Shown: positions 46,261 to 58,959, numbered from the stretch's first letter. The stretch: DNA of 64,000 nt from Plectrocnemia conspersa (GCA_009617715.1 VTFK01000118.1:496001-560000); one strand, 5' to 3'. Translations and numbers: made by a program. Notes: generated by a model from the letters alone, not told the origin.

Positions 46261-47999
46261 ACTGCGAAACTGAGCAGACAAATGGCGGTGGCTAAAAAGG
46301 GTGATATATCACGAAATCTCCACCTGTTTCACACTGTCGCGTTTCATATATTTCATACCTGTGACATTCAGGATGTTCGTTCGGGGATGTGTCCTAAATT
46401 CAACTATGTGCCTAGTTTTACATGTATTATGCTAACTAGATTTGGTATGTGTGATTCTAGACAGTTAGTTTTAAAAATGGTCTGAATTAAAAAGAATACA
46501 ATATTATATTTTCATACTGCTAAATTTTTCGTTGAGTGGCTAGATTAAGCTTGACATTTTCATTATATAAAATTACATTTTATGAAATATATCACGAATA
46601 CCAAAATATGCTAATTATAGCCTGAGGCCGAAACTTTATTATAAAATAATTTATTATGATTTGACTAAACACATATTATTGATTCTAGACAGCGAAATAT
46701 GCCAGCGATCATTTGTAATCTATAAATTGTTTGTGATCAATTTACGTGGCAGTATACCGCTAGCGATTAATTGCTGGAGGTAAATTGATGGCGGTAAATT
46801 TATAGCGATTAATTGCGGGCGATAAATGTTCCTTAATACGATTAAAACTAGTGCAGTATTTTATTTCAAGATGGCTAATTTATAACTTATAGCTTTGTTA
46901 AAAAACATTTTTTTTAAAAAAGCAAAGAACTAAAAAATGTGATTTATTAGATAAAAATTAATTTTTACACACTTTTATAAATAATACAAAAATGACATAA
47001 TTTATATGTAAAAAATATAGGCTGCTTTTTAAATTGATATTTGGTTTATTATAGTATATAGTTTTATTTGTTACAGTTGATTGATTTATTTATAATATTT
47101 AGTTTAAGTTTAGTATTATAAATTATATTATAAGATATTAGCATTGCTAATTGAGAACTGTGAAAAATGAAAATATCAAAAAAATATAATGACAAGAATT
47201 AAATTATAACGATGACTTCCCTATTAAAAGATACTAATTATAGACTAGACCAAAATGTTTAAATGAATTTAATTTTTGTCTAGTATAGTCTTTCATAATC
47301 AAAATTACCGAAAAACAATAACTAAGAGGAAAACTAGAAAAAACAAGATCTTATTAAAAACTAATGATACAACTGAAATTTGTGTGCATTTGTACATATT
47401 TTTTTTCATACATTTATAATATTAAAAAAAGTAACTAATAAGCAATCTAGAGAAAAAGAAGATCTTATTAAAAGCTAAAATTTGCAAGCATTTATAAATA
47501 TTTTTTATTCATCCATATATAATATGATACCCTCTATAAATTACGTTTATTAGGCAATGTATTAGGCAGTGTATATAATATTTATCTGTAAGATAAAAAA
47601 ATACAAGCAAAACTATTTTTTTCTGAACGATCGAAATTATTATTATAATAATTACTAATTTTTATCTCTTAGGCATGATAAAAATTGAGAAGCATTTTGT
47701 TGCATTAGGAATACGAACCCATGTTTTGATTTACACCACTGATCTATATTATTGGTAAATAAATAAAGTATCAAAAAATATTAAATCTCAAATAGCAATC
47801 GGAGTTATTTTGTGATTAATATTAAGTATGTAGTAAAATAATAAAAAATATATCTAATCATACACATGACTGTCACATAAGCAAAATATAATATAGTCGT
47901 CCGTTGATGTGCGTATTTTTTCATCGTTTAATTATGTTATGATACTTTCGTTATCCTCAGACAAAAAAATGTTTCAAAATTAATCACGTCGCCTGTTTT
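46261..47999. other. AT-rich intergenic DNA
   Basis: A short run at 46735-46830 repeats GCGATTAATTGC and TGGCGGTAAATTTATAGCG-like words, giving a small irregular tandem pattern. At 47340-47360 and 47460-47480 AAGATCTTATTAAAA is repeated about 110 bp apart. No gene. Confidence 0.45.
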
Positions 48000-48480
48000 A
48001 ATATAATTAATTGAGAGTCGTTTCTCAGTGGCCGGGCGCCTCCTAAATCCTCGCTAAAATCGTTATATTATAATATATTTTTATGCGAAATAAGCCGACA
48101 TTTTTCACTGGTCGAAGAAACCGATCCAGCGTAATTTATCATCTTATCCGCACACTTAGCATTTCGCTTTTACCCCAGCCCCGAAGCTCAAAACTACCCT
48201 TAATCTTTCATTTAAAATGATATATGTGTACCATTTCATTCCGTCGGGCCTCTCTGCGCCACCCACTTCGGGTAGGGTAAGACAGGGACGAACTCGGGGG
48301 GCGGCAAGAATGACAAAGAAAGGCGACGTCAAAAAAGTTGTCATGTGTTATTTATCAAAAAAATTCCTGCGTGAAATATCCGCGGAATAAATCTTCCGAC
48401 GGCACTGTATTACCGTAGAACTACAAACGTGTAGCTATTTCTGATATGAATTGCTCTCCACGAGCTTTCGCTACTAGAGC
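48000..48480. promoter_or_regulatory. GC-richer island, candidate enhancer
   Basis: Noncoding block with TTTATGCGAAATAAGCCG, CTTCGGGTAGGG and CTCGGGGGGCGG (near 48293). No exact TGACAG. No credible ORF. Confidence 0.4.
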
Positions 48481-49439
48481 GCTTCAAAAAATTATTAAAA
48501 ATATTCACAATACGTATTTTGCATTTTTCCATGAAAAACACATATTTTATTACCTACATAAATAAAATCGTATTTTTGATAAATATTTTTAGTCTAAACT
48601 GCATTATTTAAAATTGAGCAGTCAAAAAAAAAAAAAAAAAATATAAATTATACTCTCAACAAATTTACAATGCATCTTAATTTTGAAACTAATAGTATAA
48701 TTGGAGAGACGTTTTTGCATAATACATCTTGAATGATCAGGCTGCTAAAAATATAATAGTTGCAGCAAATCTTATAATGCTACTCTGAAATTACTTGGCA
48801 TTGTATTAAGATTACACGTCACGCGAAGAGTGATTTGAGATAAAAAAAAATATTTATTTCGGCAAAAGTACGAAAATATTGAGATTAACTGGCTTCTGCC
48901 ACCTTACAAAATCACGAAAGTATTTAAATTTTAAAATTTGTGAAGTTATTCTGTCATAGATAAAGTTTGGAAAACCATGTGATAATGAAAATGGGACTGA
49001 ACGTTAACAATAAAAAACGAAATAAACTCCGATATTGACTCATTGGTAATACATATTAAAATTTTATAAAACACAGTACTTATTTTTAGGTTTCGTAATA
49101 ACAATTGATTATAAATGTTTTTTTAGCACACTATAAATTATTATTTATTTTAGGTACCAATATGAAAAGATACCATTTAGTTTAGCTTTTTATTGATACT
49201 TATATCTCAAATTATATTAAATTTATTTATGATGAAACGGTAAATATACTGTAAATTTATTGCTAATCTTACAGTCAATTTATGATCAATAAAATAAACC
49301 CAAATAACTTTCTTATATTTTTAATTGGTGAAGGCTTAATAAATATTCACCATTATTGTTACTTTCCAAATTATCTTAATAAGTAGTTTTTAATGTTATG
49401 CTATGATTATTTAAATTATTAATTGTTTTTATTTTACAG
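48481..49439. other. AT-rich spacer
   Basis: Includes a 17-base A run near 48626. No gene or repeat partner. Confidence 0.5.
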
Positions 49440-50070
49440 TAAAAGTTTGGAAGCCAGATGCAGTATTTCCGCCATACCAACTCGGCAATATAAATCATGG
49501 TTGCAATTTACATTTTCGACCGATTTTTTCTTTCAGATGGGGTAAATAATTTTACAGCGGGAACTCATCCTGGAAAGTTTTATATCCCGGAATGAATTCC
49601 CCGCATAATTGGACCATCGCGATTCACGAACGCCATTCATCACCAGCAGCGGCGGTCGTACATCAAATTTCCTTTGAAACTCACCATATTCATCATTGTG
49701 GCATATTTTTTTATAGTTTTTATTTTTTTATGTTTATATATATCTGAATTGAATGACGCTATTTAATCGAACCGGATTGCTCGAGTGCTCGCTGCCTTTT
49801 GAAGGGTTGCTCATTGTCGGAGACAGTCTTTCGACAAAGGGTGTTTCGGGGTGGTTGTTTAGATACGCCAAATTTGGGGTTCGCCATCGCACATTTCGTG
49901 AAACTAATTGTTGACAGCACTGTCGCCTTGACACCTAAAGTTCGCCCCGATGCGGGTCCCTGTGACAAAATAACGAATAATCCAATACACGGCACCCTCA
50001 TTTGTTATCGTTTCATACGAAGTAGACAGGTCCATTATTTACTATTTTATGGATCTTCGCTGTCACGTAT
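49440..50070. promoter_or_regulatory. GC-richer island, candidate enhancer
   Basis: TGACAG at 49912-49917 and CTGTCA at 50060-50065. It also contains CCATTCATCACCAGCAGCGG near 49632. Overlapping frames on both strands (for example 49799-50131 plus) match nothing. It lies about 19 kb downstream of noc. Confidence 0.42.
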
Positions 50071-51739
50071 ACATGACATATTTATATTTCATATGAAATA
50101 TATAGAGCATATTTTTATTTTGAATAACTGAATGTAAAATGAAGTTCACTGATATAATATTAATGTTATTATTATAGGTATGTTACAAAATTAGTAAAGA
50201 TGATTGGGAAATGTTATAGACTGAACAAGGTTCTATTTATTATGATGCAACTCTAAAATGTCTTGTTTTTTTTGTTAAAAATAAATTTAATAAGTTGTTA
50301 TGTATTTTATTGTAATGTGTTACTCTAGTAAAAATAGGATTTTAATTTTTTTCTTTAACATTATATCTAGGTATCAAAATAATAATAAAAAATCGTTACT
50401 AAATAACTAATATAAATTTCCTTCGATTGTCTTCAAATGATTGTATTCTACTTAAACACTATTTTTATTACTAAAATTTGCCAAAGCAAATATATTTTAT
50501 TATATTAGCAAATAATTTCTGATTATTTATTATAATTAAATTCTAAAGGCATCTTTGCGTTGTGAAATTCACGTTTTTAGTATGATTTCCTGATGCAATC
50601 CTAATCTTTAGTTCAGACATTTATATTTACATACAAATTCGATAATACTAATTTGCTAGGGATGGAGAGCCGTGGAGAACTGATACACATAAGACGGAGC
50701 GACAGCAGTGGGAACTGAAACTGTCGATTGATAACCATCACGTCATTTTTTAAACAGTTATAAAAATATCTGCAGCGACTACCATGTGTCTCGTTTTTAC
50801 TAGTCACCATACATTCGCCAAAATAATGAAGAAAATAAAAAATAAACTAGAACCTAAAATATGATTGTGCAAATAAATAATGCAAATATTGTTTAAAAAA
50901 TCATATATGAATAAAATATTTCGGTAAATATTAGAAATATAACTTACAAGCTACTATTCGCCAAAGCCTCTTTAATGGCATTCGGAGCTGGCAACCAGTT
51001 ATCTCGAAGTCAATGTAATGGCTTTCGGAGTTGTAGACGTAAAGGATATTTAAAAATCTGTTTTTTAATGTATATTTAGAATCACATTAGATGTGCATAT
51101 ATTTATTATAAAATATTTTTACAATTATTACTTCAGGCTATTTAAATATTCGCCGGTTTTCATTCATTTTAATTCCACTTATTCAATTGCAATTAATAAT
51201 ATAATAAAATAAACCTATAGCGAACACCAAAAATCTTGCACTATAAAGAAATAGAAAGATCTTTGAAAGAAAATTTATTTTATATAAATTGCATAAATGA
51301 ACTGAACGACAGCGAAATTCACTTGGAGAATAATTTTTTCCAGTTCTTTGAATATATAAGTCTCAGGAAAAGCTATAAGAAAAAGCTTGTTATATATTAA
51401 ATATTCGCTGGAAACGTCAACGGAACAAGTGAAGGAGAAATATCTTCTATAAAATGGAATGACAAAGTTAAAAATTATACAGATTAATTTTGCTGTAACA
51501 GTAAATTTATCACGAGTATTTATGGTAATGTTAGAGAGGCATTACCGCGCGTTGCTAGTCATACATACTTAGAACAACTAGAACACACAAAACTCAAATT
51601 TGTGACTGTGTCAAAATTTCTTAAGACAGTCACTGGTATATCTTTAATAAAACTTTAATATTTTTTTAAATATTGTAAGACAGTTTGAATCGTGACATAT
51701 AATTATATATAAAATAGTATTCTTTCAATCAACAAATCG
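50071..51739. other. AT-rich intergenic DNA
   Basis: No feature recognised. Confidence 0.5.
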
Positions 51740-52400
51740 CAATAAATTATTATCTTGAGCAATATATTCACTCGGCAATAGTTTCGTTTGTCACGAGACT
51801 TAACGACCATTAAACATCTTTCTTGTAATAGCCGTCGATTAATATCGGATTGACAAGTCGCATTAATAAAAGGCAATCCGCATTGTTGAATTTCCGCACA
51901 CACACATATCCTCCATTGTCTCCACTGTGAAATATCGCACACGAATTCGACACCGTGACTCAATGTGGAGCGAATAAAAATTGCAATATTCATAGAAAAC
52001 GACACGCCATTACGACACACGAGAGTAATCCAACAAAAGGTTGTATAGGAAAAAAAGTAACATATTGCTGACATTACCGGCGAAAAAATTGAATGCGACG
52101 TCACTGGTAAAATATGATAACTGCGTAATGTTCTTCAACAAAAAATATATACACGGCCCTTCCGAGCCCTTTGTCCCTTGCAAAAACGCCGTGAAACTTC
52201 GTGTTTGGTCTACGCCCAATGGCCATCACCTGCTATGTGCCGAGCTGCGATTATAATCTATCTATAAGTTGTTGAACAAACACCAAAATAATTTATAGTT
52301 AGCGTGAACATCACAAAACCGAAGCTGAACACTCAATAGGTCGTGAATCTCTTCGACGGATCGGTATGGTCACTAAGCGTTATGAATTTCTATTTACTTT
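51740..52400. promoter_or_regulatory. Moderate-GC island, candidate enhancer
   Basis: Noncoding block with GACGTCAC near 52098 and CCATTACGACACACGAG near 52008. Frames on both strands (51703-52104 minus, 52041-52256 plus) overlap and have no domains. Confidence 0.35.
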
Positions 52401-53429
52401 TCATTGGAAATCGAAAATAGATTTGTATAGTATTAAAGTCATCGAAAAAATTATAAATAGAAAAATGAAATGTTAAACATATTAAGTTTTATTTCAAGCT
52501 TTTTTTTTTAAAAAAAAAACTATATTAACACGTGATAATTTCCTTTTAAATATAAGTAAATTTTATAAAATTTTATAATAGCAAAATGAAAATACGGCAG
52601 GAGTTCATTACACCAAATTAAATTATGTATAATGAGTAATTTATATTTTCTGTGGGCAATAAACATAAAAAACTTTCTATTTATTTATACTACATACTTT
52701 TATATACCCCTTCTCAACATTGACTTTCAACGGATACGATACTATTGAATATAATGAAAATTTAATTTAAATTTACATTATTCCGGTAATAAAATGAGCC
52801 TACAAACACATATGTAAACAAGTATACTTTCTATGAAGAGATCAAATAATTGTAAGCAAATGTAATTTTAGTCTGACAAAGCAAGTAAAAGCTGCTCTCA
52901 TTATACAAAATATGTAAGTAGAATCTTACCAATATGGACCAGCACATAACATATACGAGTGAAAAATACGCTATAGAATCTATAGATCGATCAAACATTG
53001 ACTTTAGGTTTAGGTGGAGACCAAAGCTAATTCTAGGCGCCAGTTCTGATTGACAGATTGATGAATACAAATTTAAGAATATCTGGATTTTTTTACAATT
53101 TTTTTCTTTATTTTTACTTAAAATATATTCTATAAAAACTATTGATTTATGGTCGATACGTGTTATTAATGTCCAAATGTTTTTGTCTTGACGCACTATA
53201 AATAGTTTACTGTTTTAATTAGACTGCTTTTCTAATATTTTCATTTATGTTCAAAATAACGATAAATAATAAAAAAAACCAAGCTATATTATATGTATTT
53301 TCGTAATAAATATTTTATGTATCATATTACATATAATTTATGCAATATAAAGTGTTCGAAATGATTTGATTATCATATTTTATGGTGCGTTTCCTGGTTA
53401 TTGTACGTTATTGCATAACATATAATTTA
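52401..53429. other. AT-rich spacer
   Basis: One TGACAG at 53051-53056. The 121-codon minus-strand frame (52831-53196) is hydrophobic AT-driven sequence without a domain. Confidence 0.45.
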
Positions 53430-53995
53430 ATCCAATAACAACATATAGGCGAGAACGTGCGAACTGTTCTATAAAAACTGTGAGAATCTTTACGCAACTT
53501 TTCGGCTATAAATCGCATCGCAAAGTATCATAGAAAAAATAACATACACAACAAACACGCGCGATTATCGAAGATTTATTATGTTGCCCGCCCAACTCGA
53601 GTCTCGCAACTTTTCGATCGCGCAATGAATTATGATTTTTTCGCATTTCACACAAAACGCTCCCAAACGACGTGAGACCCATTCAGGCACGAAGGGACAT
53701 GATAATTTATTAGCCGAGCAACAGAATAAGGGGGGAGACTATTATTGATAATGAATAGGACACGCGGAGCTATTGTCGGTCGGTGTGTCTGTCCTGATCT
53801 CGGCCATATGTCACGGTCATGACACGACTATTGGCCGAGCTGAGACCCGGAGCCGTTCCCGGAATATCCCGCACAAAAAGGAATCGTAATGGATTGCGAC
53901 ACGTCGGCGATAAGATCAAAACAAATTTTCTGGAAAGGTGGGTGATATTTTAATAGGATCGTTCCAAAAGAGGTTGCGAAATCGTGATGTAATCA
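53430..53995. promoter_or_regulatory. GC-richer island, candidate enhancer
   Basis: Noncoding block with CTCGGCCATATGTCACGGTC near 53799, GGCCGAGCTGAGACCCGG near 53832 and several CGATCGCG-type words. No ORF. It lies just left of the hAT insertion. Confidence 0.4.
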
Positions 53996-54389
53996 ATAAC
54001 TCTGTAAATGCACCCAATTCCCTCTAGCCCAGTGGTTCTTAACCTTTTCAAAGTCACGGTGCACTTTTGATCATGGGAAAAAGTGACGGTGCACCAGAAT
54101 TAAGAGGTTGAAAAAATATGTGGACATAATTTTTATTACATATTTAAAAATAATAAGAGTTACATACAAATTTTTTACATATTTTTTTAAATTAAATTAT
54201 ATAAAAAGCGTTTAGTATTGAAAATAAATTTAGTTATTAATTTTGCCCTAGAACCAATTTTTAATTACGTGTTTTATTAAAAATATTTGTATTAATATTT
54301 AAAGGTGTTCTTTGGATGGCAAATCTAAGTGGTGCATTTTCCCCCCTTTGCTTACCCAAAATGACATTCCTGCTTAAAATATTAGAATT

Positions 54390-55815
54390 TATATGATCGA
54401 TCAAAAATTGATTAATGTGATACCTGAGCTTTTGCAGATATTAGAAATATTAGGTCGAATATTTTATATAGTTACCCTGAATTCTTCGTTTAAATTTTTT
54501 TTTTTCTGTTTTTCTCGGTTTTTAGTTTTCATATTAGTTGTTGTTGAGAAGCCAAGCTCACACAAATATGATGTTGAAAACTGTAACAAAATTTTCAGTG
54601 CCTTCGTGTAAAGAACTGAATAATCCTCTTGGACAGTAAACCAACAATTCTTCATAGTTATTTCGGAAAATTTAATTTTTAGAGTACGATCAGTCGACAA
54701 GATAACCACCTGACTTCAGTGTAAAAAAAAGCCACTCGAACATAGCTTCCATAGAAATGCAAAGTTTTTTAAACATGCGTGTTGATTTTATGAAATTCAC
54801 TATATTTACAACTTGATCTAGTACAGGTTTTAGTGCTGCTTGTAATGTTTTCGAAACTAAAGATTCTCTATGTAAAAAACAGGGCGTAGATATAATATTA
54901 GGTTTTCTTGTCTTTGCAAGGGTTACAAATCCTTTAAATGAGCCTACCATTGAAGGAGCACCATCCATACAAATTCCTACACATAACTTTTATGATATTT
55001 AAAAATTTTCTAAATATGAATAAATAAGATCAAAAACATCTTGTCCTGTCGTATGCTCGGTAAGTTCTTTGCAGCATTGATATTGATTCACTATTTTGTT
55101 TTCATTTATGAAACGAACGAATCTTAGTATTTGTGCCTTACCGCTAATGTCAGTAGATTCGTCGACTTGTAAAACAAAATATCGCTTGGAAAGTTTATTG
55201 TTAACTGTTTTCTCAATATCATCCGACATATTTAATTTTTTTTTTTATTGTATCGTTTGAAAGAGGAATTTTCATAATTTCCTTTTTGCTTTATCACCAA
55301 ACATAATTTTTCCTATTTCACAATATGCAGATAAAATTAGAGACTCTGCTATAGTATGTGGTTTTAATTGTACAGCAATCAATTCAGCAATCTTGTATGA
55401 CGCCAGTTGTGCCTTATCGGAAATTTTAACAGTTTTTTCAAAATATTTCGCTTGTTTATTTTGCATGCTTAACAATCTTTTAAAGTAATCTTTACTTTTT
55501 GATGCAAGATCGGCGTGCTTCGTAGTGAAGTGGCGATTTAACTTGTCAGTATACATCGCGCTATTGGACAGTTTTTCTCCACATACAACACATAGTGGAA
55601 TGTGATATCCTTCCTCATTGATGCTAGTAAAACTGAAACGTAAATATTCTTCAGAATACTGTCCATTATTTTTTTTTTATTTTACTGGATATATTTTCTT
55701 TTGTATGAGACGTATGATGTCTAGTAACATCGTCACTACTTCATCCACTTGTACTCCCAGTGTCATTAATGATTTGGTCTGATTCACAATTTCGTTTGGT
55801 AATAAATTTATCCAT
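54390..55815 (-). pseudogene. hAT transposase, ZBED5/SCAND3-like, broken
   Basis: The minus-strand reading starts with MDKFITKRN at the ATG 55815-55813 and meets a stop after about 23 codons. It resumes with a BED zinc finger (CVVCGEKLSNSAM...HFTTKH), an SLILSAYCEIG helix, FVLQVDESTDISGKAQ (first catalytic aspartate) and DGAPSMVGSFKGF (second aspartate region). CFLHRESLVSK follows, then the C-terminal dimerisation region LLQFSTSYLCELGFS. Between FTLKSGGY (54690s) and the C-terminus roughly 200 residues are missing compared with the family. Frameshifts separate the pieces. It is related to the transposases that gave rise to ZBED5-type genes in vertebrates. Confidence 0.88.
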
Positions 55816-55821
55816 TGTGGG

Positions 55822-56483
55822 TAGGGATTCCAATCCCGGGATCCCGAATCCCGGGATCCCGGGATCCCGAACGATTTTCAATACCCGATGAGTCCCGGGA
55901 TTATAAAACATAATCCCGAATTTTTCGGATTGGTTGATTTATCAAGAACAATCGAATTATTATTGACAACATCGTTATATTTCGTGTACAAACTTGTGCG
56001 AGTTGCACGTGTCATCTGTGAATCTTTGAGGCTGTGAGTCTGAACGTGCTTTTTCAGCAGCAGGCTGCTTAGGAACCAAAATCAGATCAAGGCTAAATGA
56101 TAAAACACTTGATGCTTTGATGTAACTTCGTGAGTTCTATTCAAAATAATGTTTTCAATTAATTGTGTCTATGAATGTACATACCTATGTACATTCATTG
56201 TCAAAAGTTCATTTTTTTCTTCTCAAATAAATATATAACCTTCCTTTTTTATTTTTATTATATTATTTTCTATTTTAAGTCCAAGACTAAAATTATACGT
56301 ACTTTATACATTGTACGTTATAAAAAACAGATGTAAAAATATATTGTATTATTCATTTTAAATTATTTTTATCGATAAAATAACATGAAAATTATCCCGG
56401 GACTGGTCCCGGGATCCCGGGATCGACTAAATGCAATACCGAAATCCCGGGATCAAAATTTTGGCCCGGGATTGGAATCCCTA
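55822..56483 (+). mobile_element. Nested hAT-derived element (662 bp)
   Basis: The ends are TAGGGATTCCAATCCCGGG (55822-55840) and its exact inverse (56465-56483). The 8 bp ATTGTGGG is duplicated at 55814-55821 and 56484-56491. The sub-terminal regions consist of GATCCCGGGATCCCGGG-type repeats on both sides. The element lies inside the older hAT element and its duplication overlaps that element's transposase start codon. The perfect duplication and ends indicate it is younger than its host element. Confidence 0.92.
56036..56149 (+). pseudogene. C-terminal remnant of a hAT transposase
   Basis: One frame reads ESERAFSAAGCLGTKIRSR, then LNDKTLDALM, a stop and LREFYSK before the natural-looking end codon. 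SERxFSxxG...RxRL and the following LxFLR are the hallmark hAT dimerisation segment. So the nested element is an internally deleted derivative of an autonomous hAT that kept about 37 C-terminal codons. It belongs to a different hAT lineage from the surrounding ZBED5-like element. Confidence 0.85.
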
Positions 56484-56905
56484 ATTGTGGGGTATCACGA
56501 CTATAATAAAATATAAATTGATTGAAACATTAAGATTTTACTATTTTGCGGATTTTTTGTTTTTACCAATTTTCTCGCGGTGCACTTGCAATAAGCTGGA
56601 GGTGCACTGGTGCACCGCGGTGCACCGGTTAAGAACCACTGCTCTAGCCTATGTGTCTCTAAGTGCTAATATAATATAAAGACTTGTAACATCTGATTTT
56701 AGATATCAGATTTTTATTTCATCCAATCAATACACTGAGAACAGTGGCGATTTTATCAAAGTGCTACGAGATTCAGTTGTTATACGTAAATATGCTGTTT
56801 CCAGGTGTCCTGCTTTCTAAAAACCACTTCAAAACTGCTTTAAGAAAAAGATAAGATATCGTGATTATGTTTTTGCTAAAAAATATATATATATAAAAAT
56901 CATTA

Positions 56906-57807
56906 TGCCTGAACTACACTCTCTGGAACCTGACCAAGGTTGGCCAAAGACGGAGAATACAGTTGGTTACTTCGGAGTTACTTCAGTCGAGTTCGGTTCT
57001 GCCCGCTCTAAAATCTCTCGGAAGATGTCCGAGGTTACCGAAAACGGGAGGCAAAGTGGGGGTAATTCAGTCGACTTGGCCAGCTTCGAGCGTTTCCGAA
57101 CATTGTCGGCATTATTTCCGAGTCAAAGAGACCGAAGTCGGAGCTGCTCATTCGAGCACGAGCGGTGAGAAACTTCCTCTTTCGCTCTCTCGCGTGTTAA
57201 GTGACGAGAGTGAGAGAGATAATGATATGGTGTTTCGCAAACTGAGATAGAACGAGTAACTCGGTTCAATTTCAGTATGCGTGTGGGCGTCCTATGGTCA
57301 ACACTCGTGTCGAGCGCTGCATCGTGGTCACGTGGTCAAGTTATAATACCACATGCTTATCGGGGACTTCAACAGACTCTTACTTACATCTTTGAATATT
57401 TTAGGGCACCAAAAGGGATTAATTATATTTTTGATAGTATATTTTTCTAACAGATATCGTTATTATATATTTTTTTCATAAAAAATTAAATAATTGAAAA
57501 ATAATTAGTGGTACTTGATTTTTTCAAAAAAAAATCCTTTCGGATATCCTTATGTTTTTTCCTAGATCGGTTTATATAAATGTCACACCATAACGAATTT
57601 TCATTTAGAATCGATGGCGACAAATTCTAGGATAGTCACACATGTAGTGTTCGTATTCTGAAGTATAATTTTTATGCCTTATGGAATTTTGCAAAAGCCG
57701 ACAAAGATTATGCGTAAATTGAATATTTACGACCGAAAAGTTTTCATTGATATTGTATTGGTGAGTGCCCAGCGTAATTTTAATAATATGACAATTTAAA
57801 AATTGCG
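56906..57807. mobile_element. Unclassified inverted-repeat transposon, copy 2 (truncated)
   Basis: The left end TGCCTGAACTACACTCTCTG is preceded by TA. The body is the reverse complement of the 6010-7052 element across nearly its whole length, including the GTGACGAGAGTGAGAGAGAT block and the AT-rich part ending GACAATTTAAAAATTGCG. The match stops there, so about 190 bp and the right terminal repeat are missing. Open frames at 56905-57168 and 56963-57250 overlap in two frames and have no domain. Confidence 0.78.
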
Positions 57808-58959
57808 ATTATTTGCCACTTTTTTTGATAGGCGCCAGGGATAGTCATCAAGCAGAGAACTTTCAAACCTTTGACTTTTCGTCCTTGGCCTGATGACCCC
57901 ATAGACTTCCCCACTAAAAGTCTGATTTTCCTGGAAATTGAATAAAATAACATCTCTTGAATCAAAAAATTTTATCGATGTTTACATTGATTATTGATTA
58001 AAAATTAAACATATAACCTACTCAAAATATAAAAAAAAAATTAAATAATAAAAAATATATAAATAATAATATGATATAATGTTGTTTTTTAATCTCACAT
58101 ACTGTTTTAAGAATACCTATATATTCCCAGTTGAACATTCTGTAAAATATAAGATACTTTTAATTTCCATCATAAAAAACTATATTGATAGAATTAATAC
58201 ACATCATTCATATTTTTATCATCCTCTTATTAGTCATCATGCCTAATAAAGATCTTAGTGATTGTCTTTAAACATTAACGACTTCCGTGACATTATCCAA
58301 AAGCATTAAACTATCATTTGTAACCTATTTACTGCCATAATATAAAATAATTTAATCTAGTCGCTAAATTACATCCCCAGGCATTTATAATAATCACGAG
58401 GCGTCTGTCGTTCACTTTAACTATACACCACCAGTACTATATATACTAGTTTTAGTCGGTAATTTATTACTAGGATGTGATATAATGCAGATACACTAAC
58501 GACCGTGCAATATTTTATAACGCCTTTCATGCCTTATGACATTTAATTGTAAAGTCAGGGGCGAATGTTGATGATATGTAATTTCATATTTAATTATAGA
58601 GATTATTTTTGTACGATATCCCTCCGACGATTTTAAGTTTTTTGCCATTTGTATATATTTATTTATAGCTGGAAAACATCTTATTTAGAAAAAAAAGGAT
58701 AATTAATTTTTAAATATCTTATAGATATATTCTGTACAGATTAGTCATCTTGTTTATTTTATATTTGTCTAATAGCTTTGAGGCTAATTTATAATATATA
58801 TAATATAACATACATATATGCAAGCATGATTTAGTCCAGACCTATTTTGGAATTATCTGCTTTATTCTATGACATTTTTTTTCAGTGAAACCAAAATTTT
58901 GATTAATCGATTATCTCTATGTAAATATCAGGAGGAGGAAACTTTTGTTTATCTGATTG
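57808..58959. other. AT-rich spacer
   Basis: No gene or repeat partner is recognised. Confidence 0.5.

Larger units (their letters stand above)
54030..56641 (-). mobile_element. hAT transposon (ZBED5-like), defective, with nested insertion
   Basis: The ends are CAGTGGTTCTTAACC (54030-54044) and its inverse ending at 56641. The identical 8 bp CTCTAGCC flanks both sides (54022-54029 and 56642-56649), the hAT target duplication. Sub-terminal GGTGCAC heptamers occur at 54058 and 54088 on the left, and at 56579, 56601, 56609 and 56619 on the right, probable transposase-binding repeats. The element carries a minus-strand transposase relic and, at its start codon, a second hAT element. Without that insertion it would be about 1.94 kb, consistent with an internal deletion. 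Confidence 0.92.

Noticed and set aside
48626..48642. Poly-A run as a retroposed gene tail
   Set aside because: No coding remnant or target duplication lies upstream; likely a homopolymer tract.
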